Origin: Paracoccus shanxieyensis
Lineage (GTDB): Bacteria; Pseudomonadota; Alphaproteobacteria; Rhodobacterales; Rhodobacteraceae
Reading direction: 5' to 3'
Length of the DNA: 64,000 bases
NCBI RefSeq assembly: GCF_009711265.1
Contig: NZ_WMII01000007.1
Location: forward strand, 147,685 to 211,684
Shown here: in pieces, positions 1 to 8,053 of the stretch
How the letters are laid out: each line of letters starts with the position of its first letter
How positions within the stretch are numbered: the first letter of the stretch is position 1
Notes under the pieces: generated by a model
The model's input: only the letters and a program-made list of their open reading frames with translations
Databases searched by the model: none
What the model was told of the DNA's origin: nothing
Translations under genes and position numbers: made by a program

Positions 1-333
1 GCGCCAGCCCCAGCCGGTCAGGTCGCGCTGGGTCACCTGCAGGTTCTCCAGCACGGTCAGGTTGGGACATAGCGTGCCTTCCTGCGAGATGGCGCGGATG
101 CCTGCGGACAGGTGATCGGCATGGCCGGGATAGGCGACCCGGCCCTCGGTCGGCGCAAACAGGCTGGTGATCAGGTTCACCAGCGTCGATTTTCCGGCCC
201 CGTTATGGCCCACCAGCCCCAGACATTCGCCGGGGCCGATGGACAGGGTCACGCGGTCCAGCGCCTTCAGCGCGCCGAAGGATTTCGACGCGCCATCCAG
301 CACCACGACCGCCGCGCGGTCAGCGTCGGTCAT
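1..333 (-). CDS. Sugar ABC transporter ATP-binding protein (N-terminal part, runs off the window)
   Basis: This encodes the first 111 residues of an ABC ATPase that would energise import of a sugar-like solute at the inner membrane. The Walker A region GHNGAGKST and a following Q-loop (AISQEG) are visible. The remaining domains, including the ABC signature, lie left of base 1. Its ATG overlaps the TGA of the upstream binding-protein gene by one base (TGATG), so the two are translationally coupled. The N-terminus resembles RbsA/XylG-type carbohydrate ATPases. Whether it carries two ATPase domains cannot be judged. The substrate is unknown. Confidence 0.85.
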   Translation of the reverse strand, partial: MTDADRAAVVVLDGASKSFGALKALDRVTLSIGPGECLGLVGHNGAGKSTLVNLITSLFAPTEGRVAYPGHADHLSAGIRAISQEGTLCPNLTVLENLQVTQRDLTGWGWR

Positions 334-1343
334 CAGCTTGCGGACCCGCCGATCACTTGCTTGGCGTCGTCCAGCGTGTAATCCACGTTGGTGACGCCGC
401 CTTCGGGGGTCGATTCAAGCGCCTGATCCAGCGTGTCCTGCGTCACCGACAGGAAAGGCACGGTCAGATCCTTGGGCACGTCCTGCCCGTCCAGGATCTG
501 CTGCGCCACCCAGAAGGCCAGCGTCGAGACCCCCGGCGCAATCGAGGTGGACATGGTTTCATACTGGTTCGCGTCGCGCTGTTCGCCCCACCATTTCAGC
601 TCATCCTGACGGTTGCCCATGATGATGATCGGCGTGGGCCGTCCCGCCGCCGCAAAGGCCTGCGCCGCGCCATAGCCGTCGCCGCCCTGCGTCACCACGC
701 CCACGATATCGGGCAGCGACGGCAGGATGCCCGCCACGGCCTTTTGCGCTACGTCCTGCGCCCAGTCGCCGTTCACCGATCCCACGACCTTGAAGTTCGG
801 ATGCGCGGCCACGCCCTCCTGAATGCCCGCATGGATTTCGTCATCCACCGAAACGCCCGCAAGGCCGCGGATCTCCAGCAGGTTGCCGCCCTCGGGCAGG
901 CGACCGGCCAGATAGTCGATCTCGCCCTTGCCCATGGCCTTGAAGTCCACGGCGACGCGCCACGCGCAGGGCTCGGTCACGATGCCGTCGAAGCTGACGA
1001 CGGTGATGCCCGCATCGCAGGCCTCTTTCACCGCGCCGTTCAGCGCCGTGGGCGAGGCCGCGTTGATGACGATGGCATCATAGCCCTGCAGGATCATGTT
1101 CTGGATCTGCGCGGCCTGTTCGGTCGCCTGATTCTCGGCGGTGGTAAAGGCGTCGGCGCTGGCCACGACGCCATCGGCCACGGCCTTGTCGGTCACGCGC
1201 TTCCAGCTTTCCAGCATGGCCTGACGCCAGCTGTTGCCGGCATAGTTGTTGGACAGTGCGATTTTCTTGTCGGCCGTATCGGCCATCGCGGCCGTGCCGG
1301 CCAGCATGGCGGCAGCCGTCAGCATCAATCCCTTGCGGGTCAT
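333..1343 (-). CDS. Periplasmic sugar-binding protein of an ABC importer
   Basis: This 336-residue protein is a type I periplasmic-binding-fold (RbsB-like, Peripla_BP_4) solute receptor that should deliver a sugar to the adjoining ABC importer. It begins with a Sec signal peptide (positive MTRKG, hydrophobic core, cleavage near AAMA-DTADK). The body has the ribose/galactose-binder pattern of alternating strands, such as QGYDAIVINAASPTALNG. The start at 1343 was chosen because it follows a strong AGGGAGGGG Shine-Dalgarno and places the signal peptide at the N-terminus; the reading frame is open further upstream without coding character. The gene is coupled to the ATPase and divergent from the two-component genes. 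The ligand cannot be read from sequence. Confidence 0.88.
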   Translation of the reverse strand: MTRKGLMLTAAAMLAGTAAMADTADKKIALSNNYAGNSWRQAMLESWKRVTDKAVADGVVASADAFTTAENQATEQAAQIQNMILQGYDAIVINAASPTALNGAVKEACDAGITVVSFDGIVTEPCAWRVAVDFKAMGKGEIDYLAGRLPEGGNLLEIRGLAGVSVDDEIHAGIQEGVAAHPNFKVVGSVNGDWAQDVAQKAVAGILPSLPDIVGVVTQGGDGYGAAQAFAAAGRPTPIIIMGNRQDELKWWGEQRDANQYETMSTSIAPGVSTLAFWVAQQILDGQDVPKDLTVPFLSVTQDTLDQALESTPEGGVTNVDYTLDDAKQVIGGSAS

Positions 1344-1458
1344 GGTCTTTCCCCTCCCTAGGACGCTCTCCCCAGCGTCTGGTCGCATCAGGATAGGCGC
1401 GCGGCGGCATCTGCATAGCCCCGGATGCGCGGGCGTGCTGCATGTCCCCGCGTCCCGT

Positions 1459-1474
1459 TTGCGGAAACCCGCAA
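1459..1474. promoter_or_regulatory. Inverted repeat in the sugar-ABC / two-component divergent promoter region
   Basis: TTGCGG-AAAC-CCGCAA forms a 6-bp perfect inverted repeat in the 204-bp gap between the divergent sugar-binding-protein gene and the histidine-kinase gene. It is a candidate operator, plausibly for the LuxR-type response regulator encoded next door. That link is inference from position and symmetry only. Confidence 0.35.
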
Positions 1475-1547
1475 GGGTCCATGCGGGTGCTTGGCGCTGA
1501 CATGGGCTTTGTGGCAACGTCATGACACCGCAGGGGAGGGCGGCCAT

Positions 1548-2747
1548 GTGCAAGTCACCGTCGATGACATCGACCCCGGCCCGCTGCTGCCGCATCTGTT
1601 CCGCATCTCGCGGGCGCTGGCGGGGCGGCTGGATTTCCTGTCGGCCATCCAGTCGGTCGCGCAGGAAATCGAACGCTTTTTGCCCTATGACCATCTGGAC
1701 CTGTGCCTGCTGCGCCATGACGGCAATGTCTCGGCTGCCTATGAAACCGGGATCGAAACCGCATGGGGCCGCCACGGCACCGGCGATGTGCGCAATTCCC
1801 CCATCCGCGAGATCCTGCTGGGCCACCTGCCCAACATGCTGACCGAGGATGCGACCCGCGATCCGCGCTTTGCCTTCGCCGAGGCGTTCAACGGGCCCAT
1901 TCACGATCACGGGCTGCGCGCGCGGGTGCATGTGCCGCTGGTCGTGGCGGATGGCGTCATCGGGGGTCTCAGCATCAGTTCGCACCGCGCCGGGGTCTAC
2001 GGGCCGCGCGACGTGGCGGCGGCGCAATATGTGGCCGATCTGATCTCGCCCTATGTGTTCGCGCTGCGCGAGGCCGAGCGGTCGCGCCATGCCGCCATCG
2101 TCGAGACCGAGGCCCGCGCCCGCGAAGAGGGATTGCGGCTGGGCGCGCGCGATCTGACGCAGGCGCTGGAACAGGAACGCCAGCGCATCGGTATGGATCT
2201 GCACGACCAGACGCTGGCCGACCTGTCGCGGCTGATGCGCGATCTGACGCGCCCCGATGCGCCCGCCACGCCCGAGGTGATGGCGCGGCTGGATGGCTGT
2301 GTCAGCGATCTGCGGCGGATCATCGACACCGCCGTGCCCTCGATCCTTGAGATGTTCGGCTTTGCCCATGCCGTGCGCGTGCATCTGGAACGCGCCACCC
2401 GCGACGGCACGCGGATTGCGGTGCATGACGACAGCGACGGCGCGCCAGACCGGCTGGATCCGGTGGCGCGGATCGCGCTTTACCGCATCGTGCAGGAAGC
2501 CATCAACAATGCCGGGCGCCATGCCCGCGCCGCGCGGATCGACGTGCGCATCGCCCAGACGCCGCGCCTGCGTGTCACCGTGGCCGATGACGGCTGCGGC
2601 CTGCCCGATGACATCCGCCGGTCGCGCAAGCGGGGTGGCCTGTCGCATATGCGCACCCGCGCGCAGCTGATCGGGGCGCGGCTGTCGGTCCGCTCGGGCC
2701 GCACCGGCACCAGCGTCAGCGTCAGCCTGCCGAAGGAGCAGCCATGA
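1548..2747 (+). CDS. GAF-domain NarL-class sensor histidine kinase
   Basis: This 399-residue kinase has no obvious transmembrane helix, so it is probably cytosolic. A GAF sensor domain occupies roughly residues 20-175. It is followed by a HisKA_3 dimerisation segment with the phospho-acceptor in ERQRIGMDLHDQ (His219) and a HATPase_c domain (N-box EAINNAGRHA, G-box VADDGCGLP). This is the UhpB/NarX/DegS layout, which pairs with LuxR-type regulators, and the next gene is one. A GTG start at 1548 was chosen because AGGGGAGGG lies just upstream; no better placed ATG exists. The stop overlaps the regulator's start (ATGA). The neighbouring sugar ABC genes suggest it senses a carbon source; this is inference. 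Confidence 0.85.
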   Translation: MQVTVDDIDPGPLLPHLFRISRALAGRLDFLSAIQSVAQEIERFLPYDHLDLCLLRHDGNVSAAYETGIETAWGRHGTGDVRNSPIREILLGHLPNMLTEDATRDPRFAFAEAFNGPIHDHGLRARVHVPLVVADGVIGGLSISSHRAGVYGPRDVAAAQYVADLISPYVFALREAERSRHAAIVETEARAREEGLRLGARDLTQALEQERQRIGMDLHDQTLADLSRLMRDLTRPDAPATPEVMARLDGCVSDLRRIIDTAVPSILEMFGFAHAVRVHLERATRDGTRIAVHDDSDGAPDRLDPVARIALYRIVQEAINNAGRHARAARIDVRIAQTPRLRVTVADDGCGLPDDIRRSRKRGGLSHMRTRAQLIGARLSVRSGRTGTSVSVSLPKEQP

Positions 2748-3466
2748 AGATCCTGCTGGTCGAGGACGACCCCCTGCACGCCGCCTTTCTGCGCGATGCC
2801 GTGGGTCAGGCGCTGCCCGAGGTCAGCCAGATCCTGACCGCCGAAAACGGCCGCGAGGGCGAGGCGATGGCCCGCCGCGACGTGCAGGCGGTGGTCATGG
2901 ATCTGCAGATGAAGGAACGCAACGGCATCGACGCCGCCCGCACCATCTGGTCGGAACGTCCCGAGACCCGGATCCTGTTCTGGTCGAACTATGCCGATGA
3001 GGCCTATCTGCGCGGGTTGACGCGGATCGTGCCCAACGGCTCGCCCTATGGCTATGTGCTGAAGACCGCGCCCGTGCAGCGGCTGCATCTGGCGATGCGC
3101 GCCGTGCTGGTCGAGGGGCAGGTTGTCGTGGACCGCGAAATCCACCGGCTGCAACAGCGCCAAAGCCGCCCGGCGCAGGGCCTGTCGGAAAGCGAATATC
3201 AGGTGCTGCTGGATATGGCGCTGGGGCTGCCGGACCGCGAAATCGCCCGCAGGCGGGGCATGTCCGAACGCACGGTGCAAAACCGGCTGCTGGCGCTTTA
3301 CGACAAGCTGGCCGTCGATCTGCCGGGCGACGCGCAGGCGATGAACAAGCGCGTGCGCGCCGTCGCCTGCGCCATGACCAGCGGCGCCCTGAATGTCGAG
3401 GCATTGCGCATCGCCGAACGCGAGATGCTGGACTGGCTGGGCAGCGGCTACAGCCGCTCCAGATAG
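2744..3466 (+). CDS. LuxR/NarL-like response regulator
   Basis: This 240-residue transcription factor partners the preceding histidine kinase. The receiver domain covers about residues 1-120, with the acidic pair in LLVEDD, phospho-acceptor Asp53 (VVMDLQM) and a conserved lysine in YVLKTAP. The C-terminal half contains a LuxR-like helix-turn-helix (LSESEYQVLLDMALGLPDRE, then ARRRGMSERTVQNRL). The linker and tail are slightly longer than in classical NarL proteins. Translation is coupled to the kinase by the ATGA overlap. Its 3' end overlaps the convergent GntR gene by 19 bp. The likely target is the divergent sugar ABC operon. Confidence 0.87.
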   Translation: MKILLVEDDPLHAAFLRDAVGQALPEVSQILTAENGREGEAMARRDVQAVVMDLQMKERNGIDAARTIWSERPETRILFWSNYADEAYLRGLTRIVPNGSPYGYVLKTAPVQRLHLAMRAVLVEGQVVVDREIHRLQQRQSRPAQGLSESEYQVLLDMALGLPDREIARRRGMSERTVQNRLLALYDKLAVDLPGDAQAMNKRVRAVACAMTSGALNVEALRIAEREMLDWLGSGYSRSR

Positions 3467-4425
3467 GGCAGGGGTTCGGGCTGGATCATGTCCTGCACCG
3501 CCTCGATCCGCAGCATGGCACGGCGGCGCGAGATGCGCAGATGCGCGACCAGCGCGGCCTTGGCCGCCGCCACGTCCCCGGCCAGAAGGTGGTTCACGAT
3601 CTCCAGATGTTCGCCCAGAAACGGTTCGGTTCCGAACAGTTCCAGCGTCCATTGATACAGGAAATGATGCGCGACCAGCAGCGCCTGCGGCAGGCTGATC
3701 GCGCGCATCAGCGCCTCATTGCCGCAATGGCCCAGCAGATCGACATGCAGCTGCTGTTCCAGCCGGTCCAGCACGGCGGCGTCGATGCTGGCATCCCGCG
3801 CCATGGCCCTGTGCAGATCGGCCTGCATCTGTTGCAGAAAGCCTGCGGGCAGTTTCGGCACGGCCTTTTCCATGGCCGCCGGTTCCAGAAGCCAGCGCAG
3901 TTCAAACAGCTCATCGACATTCGCCGCCGTCAGGGCCGGGGCGATCCAGCGGCTGTTGTCATCCTTGCGGATGATGCCGCGCTGTTGCAGCCGCCCCATG
4001 ACATCGCGCGCCACCGTGCGGCTGACGCCATGATGGCGGGCCATCTCGGCCTCATTCACCCGCCAGCTTGCCAGTGAGGTGCGCGAGACGATGGCAAGCT
4101 CGATATCGGGATACAGCATTTCCCAACTGCTGCGCGGCGTCAGCCGGGTTTCGGGCAAGACGCCCAAGGGGGCCGTGGCAGAGCCGCCGCGGACCTTGTA
4201 GCGGCTGCCCACCCGCTCGATCAGCCCGGCCTCGGTCAGTTCCTGCAGGGCCATGCGGGCGGGGGCGCGGCTGATGCCGAACCGCTCGGCCAGACCAAGC
4301 TGGGTCAGGAACGTCCCGTCGGGCAGGGCGCCACTGGTAATGTCATGGGCCAGCGCGTCGCGGGCCTGCTGATACAGGCGCGGCGCAAGCTGTTTCGCGG
4401 GGCGGGCGGGGTCGGTGTCGGACAT
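3448..4425 (-). CDS. GntR-family regulator with two tandem winged-helix domains and an FCD domain
   Basis: This 325-residue predicted repressor is divergent from the Ldh_2 oxidoreductase gene and probably controls it. The N-terminal GntR winged helix (about residues 20-80, LAERFGISRAPARMALQEL) is followed by a second winged-helix unit (about 105-165, EAEMARHHGVSRTVARDVMGRL) and an FCD-like effector domain (about 175-310, ELFELRWLLEPAAMEKAV). Ordinary FadR-type GntR proteins have one winged helix and 220-250 residues, so the duplication explains the extra length. The ATG at 4425 starts the conserved region. Repeated TTGCGCA motifs lie in the intergenic region upstream. The effector is unknown but likely a sugar acid. 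Confidence 0.85.
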   Translation of the reverse strand: MSDTDPARPAKQLAPRLYQQARDALAHDITSGALPDGTFLTQLGLAERFGISRAPARMALQELTEAGLIERVGSRYKVRGGSATAPLGVLPETRLTPRSSWEMLYPDIELAIVSRTSLASWRVNEAEMARHHGVSRTVARDVMGRLQQRGIIRKDDNSRWIAPALTAANVDELFELRWLLEPAAMEKAVPKLPAGFLQQMQADLHRAMARDASIDAAVLDRLEQQLHVDLLGHCGNEALMRAISLPQALLVAHHFLYQWTLELFGTEPFLGEHLEIVNHLLAGDVAAAKAALVAHLRISRRRAMLRIEAVQDMIQPEPLPYLERL

Positions 4426-4434
4426 GGGCGCAGA

Positions 4435-4508
4435 TTGCGCATGAGGCCGGGTTTTGCAATTCCAATCGGCTGTTGCGCAATTGTGTCGCAGGTGTCTAGT
4501 GTGCGCAA
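4435..4508. promoter_or_regulatory. Cluster of TTGCGCA motifs in the gntR / Ldh_2 divergent promoter
   Basis: TTGCGCA occurs at 4435-4441 and, as the palindrome TTGCGCAA, at 4473-4480. TGCGCAA occurs at 4502-4508, just before the GGGAGG ribosome binding site of the plus-strand gene. Three copies within 75 bp between divergent genes look like binding sites for the tandem-HTH GntR protein. Confidence 0.4.
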
Positions 4509-4530
4509 AGATCATTGACGGGAGGTGCTC

Positions 4531-5586
4531 ATGACCGCAGCCAGCCGGGTGTCCTTGCCCGATCTTGACCGCTTTTGCCGCGCGGCGTTTCTGGCCTTGG
4601 GGGCCAATGCCGAAACCGCCGATGCCGCAACCCGCGCGATGATGCATGGCACGACGCTGGGCGTCGACAGCCACGGCGTTCGGTTGCTGCCGCATTATCT
4701 GACCGCGCTGCAGGGCGGGCGGCTGAACCTGAACCCGCAGCCGAAAAAACTCGGCGGTTTCGGCGCGGTCGAGGTCTGGGACGCCGATCACGCGCAGGGT
4801 GCGGTGGGCGCATATCGCGGCATGGCCCGCGCCATCGAACTGGCCGGGCAATTCGGGATCGGCGCGGTGGGCGTGCGCAACGGGTCGCATTTCGGTCCGG
4901 CAGGGGCCTATGCGGTCGAGGCGGCGCGGGCAGGCATGATCGGCGTAACCTTCTGCAATTCCGACAGTTTCGTGCGTCTGCATGATGGTGCGATGCGGTT
5001 TCACGGCACCAATCCGATTGCGGTTGCAGCACCTGCGGCGGGCGATCCATGGCTGCTGGATATGGCAACCAGCGCCATCCCCTTTAACCGCGTGCAGCTT
5101 TACCAAAGCCTTGGCGTCACGCTGCCGGAAGGGGTCGCCTCGGATGTGCAGGGCGTCGATACCCGCGATGCGCATCAGGCGGATATGCTGGCGCCCTTGG
5201 GGGGCGAGTTCGGCTTCAAGGGCGCGGCGCTGGCAGGTGTGGCCGAGATCTTCAGCGCCGTGCTGACCGGCATGACGCTCAGCTTTGATATTGCCCCCAT
5301 GGGCGGCCCGGACATGGCCACGCCGCGGCAGATGGGATCGTTTGTCATGGCGGTCAATCCTGAAGCTTTCGGCGACCGCGCGGGCTTTGATGCCGCAATG
5401 GCGCATTACCTGAATACACTGCGCAATTCACCCGCGCGCGCGGGCTGCAAGGTCATGGCTCCGGGGGATCGCGAATGGCAGGTTGCGGCGGAACGCCTTG
5501 AAAACGGGGTGGTTCTGGACCCGGTGACGCTGGCGGGCTTTGATCATTGGGCCACACGGCTGGGCATCGTGATGCCCGACATGTAG
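4531..5586 (+). CDS. Ldh family (malate/L-lactate/2,3-diketogulonate type) NAD(P)-dependent oxidoreductase
   Basis: This 351-residue enzyme belongs to the Ldh_2 superfamily (not the Rossmann-fold LDH/MDH), which reduces 2-oxo acids or oxidises 2-hydroxy acids with NAD(P)H. Family hallmarks are DSHGVRLLPHYL near residue 45, the VRNGSHFGPAGAYA segment, and MATSAIPFNRV. Length is typical. The ATG at 4531 sits five bases after GGGAGG; a GTG six bases earlier overlaps that site and is less likely. The neighbourhood is sugar-acid uptake and catabolism, so a 2,3-diketo-L-gulonate or related sugar-acid substrate is plausible, but the exact substrate is not determined. Confidence 0.82.
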   Translation: MTAASRVSLPDLDRFCRAAFLALGANAETADAATRAMMHGTTLGVDSHGVRLLPHYLTALQGGRLNLNPQPKKLGGFGAVEVWDADHAQGAVGAYRGMARAIELAGQFGIGAVGVRNGSHFGPAGAYAVEAARAGMIGVTFCNSDSFVRLHDGAMRFHGTNPIAVAAPAAGDPWLLDMATSAIPFNRVQLYQSLGVTLPEGVASDVQGVDTRDAHQADMLAPLGGEFGFKGAALAGVAEIFSAVLTGMTLSFDIAPMGGPDMATPRQMGSFVMAVNPEAFGDRAGFDAAMAHYLNTLRNSPARAGCKVMAPGDREWQVAAERLENGVVLDPVTLAGFDHWATRLGIVMPDM

Positions 5587-5664
5587 GGGCATCCGCGAAC
5601 AGATTTCAGGCCAAGCTGGAAAATTGTCTTGACCAAAATTGGAATCGCCCCATAACGTCACAAG

Positions 5665-5675
5665 TGGTCAAACCA
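5665..5675. promoter_or_regulatory. FadR-type GntR operator candidate
   Basis: TGGTCAAACCA matches the TNGTnnnACNA pattern of FadR-subfamily GntR operators exactly. It lies 43 bp upstream of the FadR-type gntR start, suggesting autoregulation and possibly control of the downstream TRAP genes. The overlapping palindrome CAAACCAGTTTG (5669-5680) and an upstream palindrome CCAAAATTGG (5633-5642) add symmetry to the region. Confidence 0.5.
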
Positions 5676-5718
5676 GTTTGGCCGCGCGGTGTGGAGGCCG
5701 CGCATCGGCGGAGGGAAC

Positions 5719-6411
5719 ATGCTGACAGATGCAAGGCCGCGCCGCCAATATCGGCAGGTGGCCGATCAGATCCTTGGGCTGGCAAGCGGGCAGGGCCTTG
5801 GTCCCGGCGCGCGCTTGCCGTCGGAACGCGATCTGGCCGAACAGCTTGGCGTGTCGCGTCCGTCGCTGCGCGAGGCGCTGATCGCGCTTGAGGTCGAAGG
5901 CCATGTCGAAATCCGCATGGGCTCGGGCGTCTATCTGGGCGCGCGTCCGCCGGAACCGGGGGCCGATCAGACCGGCGAAAGCCCGCTGGAGCTGTTGCAG
6001 GCCCGCTGCATCATCGAAAGCGCCATCGCCGAGGAGGCGGCGCGGCGCGCCACACCCGATCTGATTGCGCGTCTTGACCGCAATCTGGCCGAGATGGGGG
6101 CCGCGGTTCACGATACGCCCGTGGCGATCCGCACCGATGGCGAATTTCACATCACGCTGGCCTCGGGCATCGGCAATGCCGTGCTGGGCAGCCTGACCGA
6201 AAATATCTATGCCCGCCGTCTGTCGCCGCTGTTCGCGCAATTCTCGACCCATTTCGAGGGGCCGCGCACCTGGCGGCTGGCCTTGGCCGAACATGGCGCG
6301 ATCCGCGATGCCATTGCCGAGGGCGACCCGGCCGCAGCGCGCGAAGCGATGCGCCATCACCTGACCGAATCTCAGCGCCGCTTTATCGAAGGACGCCTGT
6401 TCGAGCGCTGA
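5719..6411 (+). CDS. FadR-subfamily GntR transcriptional regulator
   Basis: This 230-residue predicted repressor of the sugar-acid operon has an N-terminal GntR winged helix (about residues 10-75, LPSERDLAEQLGVSRPSLRE) and a C-terminal FCD ligand-binding domain (about 95-220). Conserved metal/ligand positions are seen in the DGEFHITLA and AIAEGDPAAAREAMRHH segments. The ATG at 5719 follows GGAGGGA; the frame is open upstream to 5689 with no better signal. It lies 39 bp before dctP in the same direction, and a TNGTnnnACNA site stands upstream. UxuR/ExuR-like control by a hexuronate or aldonate is plausible from context, but the ligand is not known. Confidence 0.87.
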   Translation: MLTDARPRRQYRQVADQILGLASGQGLGPGARLPSERDLAEQLGVSRPSLREALIALEVEGHVEIRMGSGVYLGARPPEPGADQTGESPLELLQARCIIESAIAEEAARRATPDLIARLDRNLAEMGAAVHDTPVAIRTDGEFHITLASGIGNAVLGSLTENIYARRLSPLFAQFSTHFEGPRTWRLALAEHGAIRDAIAEGDPAAAREAMRHHLTESQRRFIEGRLFER

Positions 6412-6450
6412 AACCCTGACACCGAACTTAACGCTATTGGGAGGATACGC

Positions 6451-7422
6451 ATGAAGTTCACGATGAAAGCCCTGCTGGGTGCCGCGGCCGTGCTGGCCAG
6501 CGCCGCCGTCGCGCAGGCCCAGACCACGCTGAAATGGGCGCATGTCTATGAAACGTCAGAGCCGTTCCACACTGAATCTGTCTGGGCCGCCGACGAGATC
6601 GCCAAGCGCACCGATGGCCGCTACAAGATCGACGTCTACCCCGCCTCGCAGCTGGGCAAGGAAGCCGACATCAATCAGGGCCTGAAGCTGGGCACGGTGG
6701 ATATCATCATCTCGGGCTCCAGCTTCGCGTCGCGGGAATACAAGCCGATCGGCGTGACCTATTACCCCTATATCTTCCGCGACCCGTCGCATCTGATCGC
6801 CTATACGAAAAGCGATGTCTTCAAGAAGCTGGCCGCCGGATATGAGGAAGCCTCGGGCAACCACATCACCGCCGTGACCTATTACGGCACGCGCCACACC
6901 ACGGCCAACAAGGACATCAAGACCTGTGCCGACATGCAGGGGCTGAAGATGCGCGTGCCGGACGTGCCCGCCTATCTGGCGATGCCGCGTGCCTGTGGGG
7001 CGAACACCACCCCCATCGCCTTTGCCGAGGTCTATCTGGCGCTGCAGAACGGCACGGTCGAGGCGCAGGAAAACCCGCTGACCGCCATCGAGGCCAAGAA
7101 GTTCTACGAAGTTCAGAAGAACATCGTCCTGACCGGCCATATCGTCGATCACCTGAACACCGTGATGTCGAAAACCACATGGGCCAGCCTCTCGGACGAG
7201 GACAAGGCGATCTTTTCCGAAGTCATGCTTGAGGCCGCCGAACGCGCCACCAAGATCGTCGAGGAACGCGAGGCGGCGCTGGTCGACAAGTTCAAGGCCG
7301 ACGGCCTGACCGTGACCGAGGTGGACAAGGAAGACTTCCTGAAGAACGTCCTCGAAAAGTCGCCGCTGGAACAATACGGCTATCTGAAAGAGGACTGGGA
7401 CGCCATCCGCGCGGTCCAGTAA
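6451..7422 (+). CDS. dctP: TRAP transporter solute-binding protein (DctP family)
   Basis: This 323-residue periplasmic receptor captures an organic acid for the DctQM permease. It has a clear signal peptide (MKFTMKALLGAAAVLASAAV, cleavage after AQA) and DctP family features: the KIDVYPASQLGKEADINQGL segment, the conserved carboxylate-binding arginine region MRVPDVPAYL, and ENPLTAIEAKKFYEVQKN. A GGGAGG site lies just before the ATG. It is the first gene of the dctPQM set, which leads into uronate-type enzymes, so the ligand is probably a hexuronate or aldonate rather than a C4-dicarboxylate. The gene symbol marks the family only. Confidence 0.9.
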   Translation: MKFTMKALLGAAAVLASAAVAQAQTTLKWAHVYETSEPFHTESVWAADEIAKRTDGRYKIDVYPASQLGKEADINQGLKLGTVDIIISGSSFASREYKPIGVTYYPYIFRDPSHLIAYTKSDVFKKLAAGYEEASGNHITAVTYYGTRHTTANKDIKTCADMQGLKMRVPDVPAYLAMPRACGANTTPIAFAEVYLALQNGTVEAQENPLTAIEAKKFYEVQKNIVLTGHIVDHLNTVMSKTTWASLSDEDKAIFSEVMLEAAERATKIVEEREAALVDKFKADGLTVTEVDKEDFLKNVLEKSPLEQYGYLKEDWDAIRAVQ

Positions 7423-7478
7423 CCCCATCGCGCCGGGGCCATGCGCCCCGGCCCATCCCAAAATTCCGGAGCTGATCC

Positions 7479-8051
7479 ATGGCCGATCACGATCACACGC
7501 TGACCAGCGTGGAGCAAATGGCGCATGCCTTCGAGGACGAGGTGACCGAGGTGGACCTGTCACCCTATGCCCCCGAGGACTGGCTGACGCTGGCCGTTTT
7601 CTGGGCCATGGCGGTCTGCATCTTTCTGCAGTTCTTCACGCGCTATGTGCTGAACAACAGTTTCGCCTGGACCGAGGAAATCGCCGCCAACTGTCTGGTG
7701 GTCGTGGTGTTTCTGGGCTCGGTCATGTGCGTGCGGCAGGCGCGCCACATCGTCGTGGACCTGATCTTCAACTTCCTGCCGCGCAAGGTCGGCCGGTCGC
7801 TGGAAATCGCCGTCGACATCATCTCGGTCGCGTTCTTCGGCTATATGTGCTGGCTGATGTGGCGCTATGTCGCCATCGTCGGATCCGAGCGCATGGTGAC
7901 CGTCGATCTGCCGCGCGGCATCGTCTTCTACACCGTGCTTGTGGCCTTTGTGCTGATGTTTCTGCGCGGCGTGCAGAACTTCGTGCGCGACCTGACCCGC
8001 GCGAAAACCGTCCGTGAACAAGCTGCCGAAAGCGGCACGACAGGGATCTGA
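7479..8051 (+). CDS. dctQ: TRAP transporter small permease (DctQ family)
   Basis: This 190-residue inner-membrane subunit bridges the solute receptor and the large DctM permease. Four hydrophobic helices are visible, starting with WLTLAVFWAMAVCIFLQFF. The family features WTEEIAANCLVV and VRQARHIVVDL follow. An unusually acidic N-terminal extension of about 35 residues precedes the first helix. The ATG follows a GGAG site. The gene ends two bases before dctM, indicating one transcript and a matched transporter. Confidence 0.9.
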   Translation: MADHDHTLTSVEQMAHAFEDEVTEVDLSPYAPEDWLTLAVFWAMAVCIFLQFFTRYVLNNSFAWTEEIAANCLVVVVFLGSVMCVRQARHIVVDLIFNFLPRKVGRSLEIAVDIISVAFFGYMCWLMWRYVAIVGSERMVTVDLPRGIVFYTVLVAFVLMFLRGVQNFVRDLTRAKTVREQAAESGTTGI

Positions 8052-8053
8052 AC

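Noticed and set aside
1344..2648. Upstream in-frame extension of the sugar-binding protein
   Set aside because: The extension lies opposite the histidine kinase gene and would bury the signal peptide; the ATG at 1343 has a strong ribosome binding site.
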